From Nostoc sp. CHAB 5844 (GTDB lineage: Bacteria > Cyanobacteriota > Cyanobacteriia > Cyanobacteriales > Nostocaceae), in NCBI RefSeq assembly GCF_020829595.1, contig NZ_JAIVFW010000011.1:62001-126000 (forward strand): DNA of 64,000 nt. Direction: 5' to 3'. Within the stretch, counting starts at the first letter, position 1; the number at the start of each line of letters is the position of its first letter. Of the stretch, positions 24,959 to 33,886 are shown piece by piece. Under the pieces are notes generated by a model, which searched no databases, was not told the origin of the DNA, and saw nothing but the letters and a program-made list of their open reading frames with translations. Made by a program: the position numbers and the translations under genes.

Positions 24959-25115
24959 TGAGCCGAGTTTTTTAAGAATTGTTTACTTCATTAACGGGCG
25001 ATCATTTCAGAACTGGGAGAGCTACAAGCAAATCCCCCTTGACACACTTCGTACCATGATTGACATCCACATTGCGGCGGTGGAAGCCGAAAACAAAGCT
25101 TGGAATGGCAAGTAG
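24882..25115 (+). CDS. Tail assembly chaperone, frameshift extension (gp42-type)
   Basis: This frame is open from 24882 to TAG 25113-25115 and has no start codon at a useful place. It encodes RAIDEPSFLRIVYFING, FQNWESYKQIPLDTLRTMIDIH, the compact C-terminal segment expected for a G-T type fusion. Relative to the short form it is +1 (equivalent to -2). A G5 run at 24907-24911 (CAG GGG GTG) lets glycyl-tRNA re-pair perfectly after +1. It ends inside the tape-measure gene start. Confidence 0.7.
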   Translation, partial: TNSIWATGRGWRCCYSPFAQSVRAIDEPSFLRIVYFINGRSFQNWESYKQIPLDTLRTMIDIHIAAVEAENKAWNGK

Positions 25116-27042
25116 CATAGTTGATCTGATTATTAGAGCGCGAGATCAAGCCTCTGGAACCATCAAAGGGGTTGCGGGAGCAACAGGCTCTCTTAGCAAT
25201 TCAATCGCTGCGGGGATTATCAAGGCTAATCTTTTTGGCGCGGCAATGGAAGCAATTGGCAATGCCGCAAGCTTCATGATGGGCAAATTTGAAGAAGCAA
25301 AAAAAATCCAGCTTGATACTGTATCGGCGGCGGGAACCTTTGCAGCACTCACGGGCGAGTCTTATAAAGAATCGGAAAAGTTTGTTACATCCTTTGGTGC
25401 GGAGTTGTCCAAGATAGCTGGGGCTTTGCCTGGAGCAACGGCGGACTATCAGCGTGTAGCAAATTCCATTATGGATAACGTGATTCCGGCGTTTAAGGAT
25501 GCTAATGGCGTACTTAACAAGGGTGAGTTTCAAAAGAACCTGACCGACATCACCAAGCAAATGACCTTACTTGGCATCTCATCGGGAACCGAGGCTGGGG
25601 CTGTCGGCATGTTCACGGCGCGATTACTCGATGGCAATATTGCCAGCGCCAAAAACTTGCTATTCGCCGACAATAACCCAGCTTTCATCAACCTCCTGGA
25701 ACAAGAGATGCAAAAGCGAGGGAAGACGCTCAATGATATGAAAATCATCTCTGCGAAAGAGCGCATTGAAGTTGTCAAGGCAGTGTCAGGGAAGCTCGTT
25801 ACAAAGGATGTCATCGACGCGGCTAGTAACACTGTTGATGGTTTGATCGCTGGTATCCAGTCAAGCCTTTTTGATCCCACGTCCGGCGTGTTTGGCTTAC
25901 TGCGTGATTTGTCAACTGCTGACGGGCAGCAAAATGTGATGACTGCCGTAGCCTCCAGCATCAAGGCTCTACAAGGATTCTTCGATGCAGGAGCCAGTAT
26001 CCTCAAGGCTTTAGGTGTCCCTGATATTGACCCAATGCTTGTGCTGTACAACGGCATCAACACTTTTACCGACTGGGTGAAGCAAGCAAGTGTGATCGCC
26101 ACCCTCATCGCCAAAACCATCAGTGGCACAGGTGGTGGACTTGCAGGCTTTCAGGTGGCGGCTGAGAAATTTTTAGATCCTAAGCGTTTGATGGCTGGAG
26201 TTGATTACTTATTTAGCATTGTGGGAACGTGGATTACAGAAGGCTTTGCAAAAATCTCGCAATTCACCCAAAGCTTATTTGCTGGCGGTAAGGGTATGGT
26301 GGGAGGATTTGTCGTCGGGGAGAAAATTGGTGCTTTTGCTGCTGAGTTCTTAGGTAAAATTGTCAGCTTCGTTATCAATCTGCCTTGGGGTGACATCCTG
26401 ATTTCGATTGGCAATGTCACCCTAATAGTCGGCAGCGCTATTGTTGGCGCACTGTGGGGATTCTACACAAAAGCACAAGAAGTCACCCTAACTCTGTGGG
26501 GTCAGCTTGGCGGTATGGTGGTGAGTGGAATGAACGACTTATGGACGGCATCGAGCTACACAGTCTCTGAGTGGCTGTCTTCATTCCTTGGGGGTTGGGG
26601 CGAGGTGGGAAGTTTCGCCCTAGGTACTGTGCAGAACTTCTTTTCGCAGTTGGGACAAGCGATCGCTGACCTTTGGAATCGCTTGATTGCCACTATCATG
26701 GGTGCAGTTGATGGTGTAGTAAATCAAGTCAAAAGTGCTGTCTCCAACCCTGTTGGATCAGCTGGTAGCGCGATCGCCTCTGCTGGGCAATCGGCGTTTA
26801 ACTTTGGACAAAATTTAGCCTCTAGCTTGATGGGTGGCGATTCTTCCACGCCTGCCATTTCTTCTAGTGATGTATCGCGTTTGGCACAGACAAGCGTGAG
26901 CAACTCCAAAATAGCCAATACCACCTTTGCGCCAGTGTTTAATGTTTCTGGTGTGAGCAATCCAGAGGCGATCGCATCTATGGCCATTGATCAATTAGAT
27001 GTGATGTTCCGCCAACGTCAGGAGGCGGTACTAGTGCCATGA
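25105..27042 (+). CDS. Tail tape measure protein
   Basis: 645 residues from ATG 25105; an upstream in-frame codon lies inside the chaperone extension. N-terminal VDLIIRARDQASGTIKGVAGATG is typical. Several hydrophobic segments follow in the second half (AGVDYLFSIVGTWI, WGDILISIGNVTLIVGSAIVGALWGF, GQLGGMVVSGM). It sets tail length and is ejected with DNA. At 645 residues the tail is expected to be short to medium. Confidence 0.9.
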   Translation: MASSIVDLIIRARDQASGTIKGVAGATGSLSNSIAAGIIKANLFGAAMEAIGNAASFMMGKFEEAKKIQLDTVSAAGTFAALTGESYKESEKFVTSFGAELSKIAGALPGATADYQRVANSIMDNVIPAFKDANGVLNKGEFQKNLTDITKQMTLLGISSGTEAGAVGMFTARLLDGNIASAKNLLFADNNPAFINLLEQEMQKRGKTLNDMKIISAKERIEVVKAVSGKLVTKDVIDAASNTVDGLIAGIQSSLFDPTSGVFGLLRDLSTADGQQNVMTAVASSIKALQGFFDAGASILKALGVPDIDPMLVLYNGINTFTDWVKQASVIATLIAKTISGTGGGLAGFQVAAEKFLDPKRLMAGVDYLFSIVGTWITEGFAKISQFTQSLFAGGKGMVGGFVVGEKIGAFAAEFLGKIVSFVINLPWGDILISIGNVTLIVGSAIVGALWGFYTKAQEVTLTLWGQLGGMVVSGMNDLWTASSYTVSEWLSSFLGGWGEVGSFALGTVQNFFSQLGQAIADLWNRLIATIMGAVDGVVNQVKSAVSNPVGSAGSAIASAGQSAFNFGQNLASSLMGGDSSTPAISSSDVSRLAQTSVSNSKIANTTFAPVFNVSGVSNPEAIASMAIDQLDVMFRQRQEAVLVP

Positions 27043-27884
27043 AGTACAACGATAAAGCTTATAACGGGCTACCTGATGCCAGTAAACAGAGTAAAGGAAT
27101 TGAGGCGGTGTTGCTAGAGTACGACATCTCTGGTAACAATCCCAAACCCTTGTGGTTATTTTTAGTCAATCCCCAGTCCTTAAGATTTAGCCGGGAAGCT
27201 AAGTACACAGAGATTTCGCCCCTAGCATCGCAGCGAAGTGAGATTCAGTACACAGCCACCACAGGGCAAACGCTCTCAATACCAGACTTAATCCTGCAAA
27301 CTTGGTACTGTGGCAAATCACTGCGTCCCTTAATCGAAGGCATCCAGCGCCTCATGGAAGCGGACATCAAAAACAAGAAATACGCTCCCCCAATCCTCAA
27401 ATTCCAAATGGGAACAAGAGAATTTGGGCCTTGTGTACTAACTAATATTCAGTGGGAAGAATCGGCATGGCTAGGTGGCGAACCTGCCAGTGTGCGACTA
27501 GGGTTGGAGTTAAAGGAAGTTCCCAAGGCGATTAGTCGAGGAGAGATTGAGCAGCAGAAAACTAAAAATTTAGAAGCCGCCAAAGCAACCCGTGAGAAAC
27601 AAGGCAAGCCCCGGCTACCACTCACTGATAGACAACGGGCCGACGCGGTGGCGGCTGCAAAAAAATACCTTGAAGCGAATATCAAACAATGGGCTGCTGA
27701 TGTTCAGGCGGCAATTCGGGGGAATAAGTATAAGCTTTCAACTGATGCCAACACTGGGACTGTAACTATGATTGGCACTGGAGGGAAGGCTATCGGCAAA
27801 GTCCTTGTGTGGGATGGGTTTGCAGTTAAGACAGGGCAAGGAATAACTACAATTCCCCTCGTTAGCGGAGGAAAAGCACCCTGA
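27039..27884 (+). CDS. Baseplate/tube-tip protein (Mu gp43 position)
   Basis: 281 residues. NPKPLWLFLVNPQSLRFSREAKYTEISPLASQRSEIQY and LRPLIEGIQRLME, PPILKFQMGTREFGPCVLTNIQWEESAWLGGEPASVRLGLELKEV resemble the tube-capping proteins of contractile injection systems. The C-terminal 100 residues are basic and helical. It overlaps the tape-measure stop (ATGA). Family assignment is tentative. Confidence 0.7.
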   Translation: MKYNDKAYNGLPDASKQSKGIEAVLLEYDISGNNPKPLWLFLVNPQSLRFSREAKYTEISPLASQRSEIQYTATTGQTLSIPDLILQTWYCGKSLRPLIEGIQRLMEADIKNKKYAPPILKFQMGTREFGPCVLTNIQWEESAWLGGEPASVRLGLELKEVPKAISRGEIEQQKTKNLEAAKATREKQGKPRLPLTDRQRADAVAAAKKYLEANIKQWAADVQAAIRGNKYKLSTDANTGTVTMIGTGGKAIGKVLVWDGFAVKTGQGITTIPLVSGGKAP

Positions 27885-27898
27885 AATGTAAAGTAATG

Positions 27899-27921
27899 TA
27901 TCTGGCGGATTCCGCCAGATA
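27899..27921. repeat. Dispersed 23-bp palindrome, copy 4
   Basis: Half-site TATCTGGCGG, centre ATT, 22 bases upstream of the DUF6527-like gene. Confidence 0.9.
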
Positions 27922-27943
27922 GCCAAGTAACAAATGAGAGACT

Positions 27944-28246
27944 ATGACTAAGCTATTGCCCATTGAAGAAAACGGACAAACTGTTGGCTACTTCTTTGAC
28001 TGCCCAGGATGCCAGGGCGGACACGCTGTACATATCAGCCCCCACAAAAATGGTATCGGTGCAAGCTGGACTTTTAACGGTGACATGGAAAAACCTACTT
28101 TTAGTCCTAGTATTCTAAGCCGATACACTTTCACCAACCAACCTATGCAGGTGTGTCACAGTTTTGTGGTAGATGGAAAGATCCAATTTTTGAATGACTG
28201 CACACATTCGCTTGCTGGGCAAATAGTAGATATTCCTGACCTATGA
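27944..28246 (+). CDS. DUF6527-like phage protein
   Basis: 100 residues with the family pattern FDCPGCQGGHAVHI, ASWTFNGDMEKPTFSPSIL, VCHSFVVDGKIQFLNDCTHSLAGQ. The CxxC and His/Cys positions suggest a metal site. Small genes of this type are common in tail or lysis regions of phages; the biochemical role is not known to me. Confidence 0.8.
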   Translation: MTKLLPIEENGQTVGYFFDCPGCQGGHAVHISPHKNGIGASWTFNGDMEKPTFSPSILSRYTFTNQPMQVCHSFVVDGKIQFLNDCTHSLAGQIVDIPDL

Positions 28247-28252
28247 TGACCT

Positions 28253-28672
28253 ATGACTAAAACCCAAACTGGAGATACAATAGCTGCGATCGCCTCCAAA
28301 ATCTTCAATGGCGACGTGACACGATTTCCTGAGTTGCTCGACCTCAACCCAGATATCGACGTGTTTGGCGATTTGGTAGAGGGCTTGGACTTAGAAATTC
28401 CCGATACTTCCCAGATCCTCAACTACGCCAAACCAGTGCTGTCGCAGATTGGCGAAACAATTGATACAGCGACCAACACTCTGACCACGTTGCAAACGCA
28501 ATTACCCAGCAACTTGCAAGGCTATGCGGCAGACGCATTGAAGCTGCTGGGCGATGTGAATGGGGTATTGGGAGACGTAGAAACAACACTCGCCAAGGTA
28601 GAGGAACAAGCCTCTAGTTACGACGGTAAGCCAGTGCAACTAGTCAAGTGGCTGTTGGGTGGGCAAGTATGA
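28253..28672 (+). CDS. LysM-like tail protein (gpX-type)
   Basis: 139 residues. Residues 1-55 (TQTGDTIAAIASKIFNGDVTRFPELLDLNP..GLDLEIPD) fit the short LysM/gpX fold of baseplate hub accessory proteins; the rest is helical (TNTLTTLQTQLPSNLQGYAADALKLLGDVNGVLGDVETTL). It precedes the hub gene as in P2- and Mu-like phages. Confidence 0.75.
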   Translation: MTKTQTGDTIAAIASKIFNGDVTRFPELLDLNPDIDVFGDLVEGLDLEIPDTSQILNYAKPVLSQIGETIDTATNTLTTLQTQLPSNLQGYAADALKLLGDVNGVLGDVETTLAKVEEQASSYDGKPVQLVKWLLGGQV

Positions 28673-28721
28673 GATTTACTAAGGAATACTAAAGAGCAGT
28701 TCGCCCAATTCATTAACGGAC

Positions 28722-31517
28722 ATGCGGTTAATTGCACCCTTTTGCAGAGCTAGGATAGGTGATACAGAATTTATTACTGGCGATGGCAGATTATTAAGCG
28801 TGTCGGTTGATCTTGGGGAAGAGTCTAGAAGCTCCAAGTGCCAGATAGAAATTTACGATCCAGGCTTGGTAATTGGCGGAAAATTCCAAGACATTAGCCT
28901 GAAATCCGGTGGTATTGCTGTCCCTCCAGAACTACTTAACAGCAAACAACAAACCGCCACACCAACAACCACGTCATCAACAACCACTTCTGACCTCGCA
29001 CTACCCACCTCAAGTGGCGGTGCGGCTATTCTCACTCGCCCTGATGGTCGCACCAAAGCAGCGCAGACTGATTACTACAATCGCATTTGGTCAACAATGG
29101 CGATTCGTCCCGACAGATTGGGCATAGTCAAAGAAGCTGCCCAAAGTGCGATCGCAAACCAAGCAAAATACCAAGCCATCAGCGCTAAAACTGGCGTACC
29201 TTGGTATGTAATAGCGGCTATCCATTACAGAGAAAGTACTTTTAATTTCAACACCAACATTGCTAATGGCGACCCATTGAATCGTCGCACAACTAATGTA
29301 CCCCAAGGACGCATCCCTGGCGTAGCGCCACCTTACACCTTTGAGCAAGCCGCCATCGATGCGCTGACTTGTGAAAACAGCAAGTTCAAGGGTGTGAATT
29401 GGGGGTCAATCCCTGACTTGTGCTGGTTTTTAGAAAATTACAACGGTTTGGGGTATTTATTTAAAGGCAGACCATCACCGTATTTGCTTTCTGGTTCCCA
29501 ACACTACCAATCAGGAAAGTATGTAGCAGATGGGCGCTATAGCGAATCAACCGTTGATCAACAAGTAGGAACACTGCCCATCATCTGGAGTATCCTGAAC
29601 TCGAAGCGGACAATGGCCCCCCAGACTCAGCCCAATCCGCCCCAAACTCAGATACAAGCGATCACACCTTCCAAGGAAATCAGCGTCAAAGGCACTGAAA
29701 TAATTATTGAGTTGGGGTTTGAACCAGATCAATTAATCGCCTACCATTTCATTCACGTGGGGACTGATAGCAGCAAGGGCGATCGCGATATCACAACCTT
29801 TACAGGGCAAAGCATTCGCTGGCTAATGACGCGGCGAACTGAGAATAAATCTTTTGAAAACATCACCTTGCGGCAACTAGCCGAGATAGTCACTCGCCAA
29901 CACAATCTCAAATTGGAGATGGAAGGCAATGGGCCAACGTATCAGTTTCTCGACCAAACAGGAATTACTGCTTATGAACTACTGCTGAGGCAATGTCGCT
30001 CCATTGGTTACACAATCAAGGAATATAAAAATAAGCTTATCCTCAAACCCAGTGGTAGACCAGAGTACACGGGCATCGTGATTGATTGGGGTGATGTGCT
30101 TGATTTGCGATTCAGTGATAAAGCCAGGAGCGATCGCACCTCAACTTCCGGCAGTTCCGCCACTTCTCCCCCCACGCCCGCAGCTGCGTCCAAGGCAGTA
30201 ATTGATAGGCAAAGCGGGAAAATCGAGCAACAAAAAGCTGAGGACAAGGCAGGCACAGGCAAAGCCCCATCTGGTGTGACTGGTGCAGCTGCACCTCCGG
30301 TAGTAGGGAACGTAAAATCTAAACCTTCTGCTACAACTGCTGACAACTCACCCAAGGAAACGGTCAAGAAAACTGAGCCTACTAAAACAATTACTAAAAC
30401 TCAGAAAAACCCAGACGGCACAACGACAGTCACAACCACAATCACTAACAAAACCCTTGAGCGCGGCAAGATTACGACGGTGGTTGAAACTAGCAAAGTG
30501 ACTGGTGCAACAACAATTAAAAAAGTGGTGACGACAACCGAAACCACCACAAGCACGACGGTTGAGACTGAAGATATCGCCGCCAATGGGGTGATTACCA
30601 AGTCCACAACTAGCAACAATAAAGTTTCAAAAGCCGCATTAAATAGCCTAACCCTCAAACCTGACGAACCACCCCCCCAACCTGTGACCGCTAACCCTGG
30701 AAAAAATGAAGATGGTGCGGGAATGCCACGCCAAGCGATTGGAGCAATTGATTTGGCGGATGGGAGGGCAGAGGGTGAGGCGATCGCGGATGAAGCCAAA
30801 AGAATAAAAGGGTATGAGTCAGAGGCAACTGTGATTACTACGCCTGAATATCTGCTCGTGGTTCCTGGTCAAATCATCGGCATCTCTGGGGAACTCATAC
30901 CAGAACCATTTAACCGGGAATGGCGAGTTAGCAATGTGTCGCACAAGTTTCCTGGCGGAGTAACTCAACTACAGTTTTACACACCGCAAGCCGCGCCTGC
31001 GACCGATGCTGCACCTGTGGCGAGTACGACGGCGGGGACTGCGACGGCTCCTGTCGCCGCGCCTGGGAAGTTTATTTTCCCTGTGCCGAAGGGAGCGAGT
31101 AGCATAGGCGATGGGTTTGGGACGCGTCCAAACAGGCCTAAAGGCTACTTGCACAAAATATTGGATGTCGCCGCCCCAATGGGAACTCCGCTAGTTGCAA
31201 TGGCTGACGGGGTTGTTTCACAAGTCGCCCTTCGTAATGGCGGGGCTGGTAATATGCTTACTATTAAGTATGGCGGCGGATACGAATCTACCTATATGCA
31301 CATCATGGATGGCGGAATTTTGGTGCAGCAAGGTCAACAGGTAAAACAAGGGCAGATAGTGGCGAAGATTGGTTCTACTGGAAATTCTAGCGGGCCGCAC
31401 TTACACGTCAGATTCCTGCTTAATGGCAATGTTTGCCTATTTTCTCAGGTCGGAATCGACGTGCTGAAATTAGGCTTACCAGTACATCGATTTAACAGCA
31501 CCTGTGACAAATATTAA
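28722..31517 (+). CDS. Baseplate hub protein with lysozyme-like and M23 peptidase domains
   Basis: 931 residues. 1-60 begins the gpD/gp44-type hub. About 120-293 is an inserted lysozyme-like domain (VPWYVIAAIHYRESTFNF, candidate catalytic Glu171; NGDPLNRRTTNVPQGR). About 313-470 resumes the hub (DRDITTFTGQSIRWLM, YELLLRQCRSIGYTI). About 520-660 is a Thr/Lys low-complexity linker. About 782-907 is an M23 metallopeptidase with His811, Asp815 (LHKILDVAAPMGTP), YMHI and HLH 893-895. It pierces the cell wall during infection. Two different wall-cutting domains in one hub is unusual. Confidence 0.85.
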   Translation: MRLIAPFCRARIGDTEFITGDGRLLSVSVDLGEESRSSKCQIEIYDPGLVIGGKFQDISLKSGGIAVPPELLNSKQQTATPTTTSSTTTSDLALPTSSGGAAILTRPDGRTKAAQTDYYNRIWSTMAIRPDRLGIVKEAAQSAIANQAKYQAISAKTGVPWYVIAAIHYRESTFNFNTNIANGDPLNRRTTNVPQGRIPGVAPPYTFEQAAIDALTCENSKFKGVNWGSIPDLCWFLENYNGLGYLFKGRPSPYLLSGSQHYQSGKYVADGRYSESTVDQQVGTLPIIWSILNSKRTMAPQTQPNPPQTQIQAITPSKEISVKGTEIIIELGFEPDQLIAYHFIHVGTDSSKGDRDITTFTGQSIRWLMTRRTENKSFENITLRQLAEIVTRQHNLKLEMEGNGPTYQFLDQTGITAYELLLRQCRSIGYTIKEYKNKLILKPSGRPEYTGIVIDWGDVLDLRFSDKARSDRTSTSGSSATSPPTPAAASKAVIDRQSGKIEQQKAEDKAGTGKAPSGVTGAAAPPVVGNVKSKPSATTADNSPKETVKKTEPTKTITKTQKNPDGTTTVTTTITNKTLERGKITTVVETSKVTGATTIKKVVTTTETTTSTTVETEDIAANGVITKSTTSNNKVSKAALNSLTLKPDEPPPQPVTANPGKNEDGAGMPRQAIGAIDLADGRAEGEAIADEAKRIKGYESEATVITTPEYLLVVPGQIIGISGELIPEPFNREWRVSNVSHKFPGGVTQLQFYTPQAAPATDAAPVASTTAGTATAPVAAPGKFIFPVPKGASSIGDGFGTRPNRPKGYLHKILDVAAPMGTPLVAMADGVVSQVALRNGGAGNMLTIKYGGGYESTYMHIMDGGILVQQGQQVKQGQIVAKIGSTGNSSGPHLHVRFLLNGNVCLFSQVGIDVLKLGLPVHRFNSTCDKY

Positions 31518-31653
31518 TCAACGTGCTTCCAAGTGTTACGCATTACGATGCCAAGGAATACATCGCCTGGAGTTGCCGCTCGTGGGGCGAATTTTTATTA
31601 TCAATTATACCAAAAATACTATTAATAACTCAACACAGAATTCAAAAAAATAT

Positions 31654-31682
31654 TTGACAAATTTAGTTAGTTTATTGTAGTT
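31654..31682 (+). promoter_or_regulatory. Candidate promoter for the 301-residue gene
   Basis: TTGACA (31654-31659), 17-base spacer, TGTAGT (31677-31682), in an AT-rich gap of about 190 bases that holds no gene. The composition differs from the flanking virion genes, consistent with an acquired gene carrying its own promoter. Confidence 0.5.
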
Positions 31683-31709
31683 GTTAATTAACAGTTATCA
31701 ACCGTTTTT

Positions 31710-32615
31710 ATGCAACAACACAACTTTTTTAAACGTCCAGATGGAAGACTAGAGTGTAAGACTTGTCGTTGGGATTGGGCAACCGGGACAAATACTCTCT
31801 GCCCTGGCTGCATTCGCTATACTTGGGGCAGTCAACCTCCTCATTTAAAAGACAGAGTTAGCCTGCATAAGCAAAATCTCAGACGTAAAAAAGGTGCAAA
31901 ACCGAGTGGTTGTTATTATTCGATGAAACGTAATGATTGGACTTGGTTTTATGACGAAAAAGATTGTGAAATAGCAGACCCAGAACTACCGTCAATTATC
32001 CAGTGGGATGACGTGGGCGAACTTAAAACAGTCGATCAACTTAAGAAAATAAATTTAGCACCCAACGAAGATATTAAGCCTCGCGCTGTTGCTTGGGTAT
32101 GGGACAAAGAGATTCAATGGGGTGCGTGGATTCCTTTGTATCATGAAGATGATTGCAAGTGGAACCCCAAAGATACTTGGATTACTAAAACTCAATTAAA
32201 AGAGAAGTATTTACTCTCAGATGGGTGGATTAAAAAGATAGGAAAGCCTGACAAACTATTAGACAATCCTCACTATAGAAATGCGCCATCGATTAAACTT
32301 TATAGCCGCAAGAGAATTGAATTTTTTTTAGCAGATAATGCAGAAGAATACGCCGAGTGGTTGGACAAGCGAGATAAATATATTGCCATATTTGAAGCCA
32401 ACAAAGACAAAATACTGGCGGGAATGAATGCTTACAAAGAACGACAAGAAACAATAAGAAAAGAGTCAGAAGCAATACGCCAGAAAGTAAAAGAGCAAAC
32501 ACGAAAATGCTTGAAATGCGCTTCTGGCTGTTCGCTATCCAATGGCTTTTTCTGTGCAATTCACCCTATGGGATTAGTTGATTTGCCTTGCCCTGATTTT
32601 CAAGAAAGGGTTTAA
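31710..32615 (+). CDS. Hypothetical protein with two Cys clusters (accessory gene)
   Basis: 301 residues. The N-terminus has CKTCRWDW..LCPGC, a zinc-ribbon pattern, and the C-terminus CLKCASGCSLSNGFFCAIHP...CPDF, a second Cys-rich knot. Between lie KEKYLLSDGWIKKIG (HTH-like) and a long Lys/Glu coiled coil (about 215-270). AT-rich, with its own promoter, in the middle of baseplate genes: probably a moron. Not a known family to me. Confidence 0.65.
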   Translation: MQQHNFFKRPDGRLECKTCRWDWATGTNTLCPGCIRYTWGSQPPHLKDRVSLHKQNLRRKKGAKPSGCYYSMKRNDWTWFYDEKDCEIADPELPSIIQWDDVGELKTVDQLKKINLAPNEDIKPRAVAWVWDKEIQWGAWIPLYHEDDCKWNPKDTWITKTQLKEKYLLSDGWIKKIGKPDKLLDNPHYRNAPSIKLYSRKRIEFFLADNAEEYAEWLDKRDKYIAIFEANKDKILAGMNAYKERQETIRKESEAIRQKVKEQTRKCLKCASGCSLSNGFFCAIHPMGLVDLPCPDFQERV

Positions 32616-32710
32616 CATTTCTTTTAAAAATTAAACAACTCCTTTGGAGTCAAAGGTTACAACTTTATAGTATAGCGGCTGCGATCACAGCCTCATTTAG
32701 ATTGGGTTGC

Positions 32711-32980
32711 CTAAAACCTCGCCTCCAACCTCACCCCGAATACCTCAATTCCTCCCGGCTGAAAAGCGAGAACTGCGATCGCAACAGCAACCTTATTAAA
32801 CAACTGCACCGCCTCACCCTTCTTGCCACCAAACAGCAGCGTATCGCCTTTATTGGCAAGCAGTTCACCAGTTGCTTGGGTTTGATGGTAGAGGTAATCG
32901 CTTATGTAGCCCATGCGCTTGATCTCGGCTATTCGCAGCATAACGGCGACTTCAAGACTTGGCACTAGTGCGTGGCTCAA
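32711..32980 (-). CDS. Small conserved-looking protein
   Basis: 89 residues on the minus strand (LRIAEIKRMGYISDYLYHQTQATGELLANKGDTLLFGGKKGEAVQLFNKVAVAIAVLAFQPGGI), well-formed amphipathic and hydrophobic segments. Preferred over the opposite-strand frame covering the same bases. Its start lies 29 bases inside the end of the sigma-like gene, so both form one minus operon. Confidence 0.55.
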   Translation of the reverse strand: MSHALVPSLEVAVMLRIAEIKRMGYISDYLYHQTQATGELLANKGDTLLFGGKKGEAVQLFNKVAVAIAVLAFQPGGIEVFGVRLEARF

Positions 32981-33869
32981 TCATCAATTCCTCCTGAACG
33001 CCGATTAATTTCCATCCATTAACATAAGAATAGCCTGTTTGCTCTACACCTAAAAACTGGCGTTTCATCTTATAAAAAGCTTCATTTCTAATCCCTAATT
33101 TGCTCAATTGTGTTTGGATGCCATTACTAGCTGTATTTTTTTCACATTCAATAACCCGCAATTCCTGAGTATAAATATTTTTCAAGCTAAATCTTTCTAT
33201 AGTTTTACGTTTCAATCCCGATTTTTGAACTGCGCCACGTACTTTCTTGTAACTTACTTCAAGTTCATAGGCGATCGCTTTCATCCCTTTGCCTTGGCGA
33301 TATCGTTTCAATATCTCGTCCGAGAGGTCAGTTAAATTACGTTTGCGTGGTTGCCACCCCAGAGATTGTTTTGCGGCTTTAATAATTTTTTGAGCCTCTG
33401 CTTTAGGAATGCCAGAACGCTCCTCAATTTCGCCTATCCAATAGCCCTTGGAAAATAGTAACAGCACGCCCGTTTTGTCTGACCAAAGCAGGTCAAAAGC
33501 TAAATCGAGCAGCTTGTTTCGTCCTGGACTAACAATACTTTGATTGAGAATTGTGGCGAACGTGTCTACCCCTTCTATCGACTCAGTGGGGATGATATGG
33601 TATTTTCTGCCAGCATACCTCAAGGTGCGACTGGCTTTATTTAAGATAAATTGAGCATCTTTTGATTCAACTACCCATTGAAATATTTTGAAATAGCATT
33701 CGTGCAGTGCGTCAGATGGCTCTAATCTTTGATTTTCCTTGTAGCAGTAAAAAGCCAGCCATTTGATGGTGTTAATGCAAGCTTGCGCCACATCATGCCT
33801 CCGTTTAGTCGAGGGTTCGCGGTGGTAGGTGTCGAGTAATTGTTGTATGTATTGATAGTGCTTGCTCAT
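32952..33869 (-). CDS. Sigma-like transcription factor
   Basis: 305 residues from ATG 33869 (an in-frame codon at 33908 would overlap the divergent baseplate gene). Residues about 8-100 resemble sigma region 2 (RRHDVAQACINTIKWLAFYCYKENQ, SDALHECYFKIFQWV). About 140-180 has a region-4-like helix pair (LLFSKGYWIGEIEERSGIPKAEAQKIIKAAKQSL), and about 185-225 a further HTH (GMKAIAYELEVSYKKVRGAVQKSGL). Position within the tail module on the opposite strand suggests a phage-specific transcription regulator. Remote similarity only. Confidence 0.55.
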   Translation of the reverse strand: MSKHYQYIQQLLDTYHREPSTKRRHDVAQACINTIKWLAFYCYKENQRLEPSDALHECYFKIFQWVVESKDAQFILNKASRTLRYAGRKYHIIPTESIEGVDTFATILNQSIVSPGRNKLLDLAFDLLWSDKTGVLLLFSKGYWIGEIEERSGIPKAEAQKIIKAAKQSLGWQPRKRNLTDLSDEILKRYRQGKGMKAIAYELEVSYKKVRGAVQKSGLKRKTIERFSLKNIYTQELRVIECEKNTASNGIQTQLSKLGIRNEAFYKMKRQFLGVEQTGYSYVNGWKLIGVQEELMIEPRTSAKS

Positions 33870-33886
33870 CTGGGAAAAATAGCTAC

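Noticed and set aside
30401-30799. A minus frame rich in Val/Ser
   Set aside because: Antisense of the Thr-rich linker in the hub gene; no start signal and no independent support.
32702-32968. An 88-codon plus frame opposite the small minus gene
   Set aside because: Composition is unlike a globular protein and it is the mirror of the minus frame, which has regular amphipathic segments and is coupled to the sigma-like gene.
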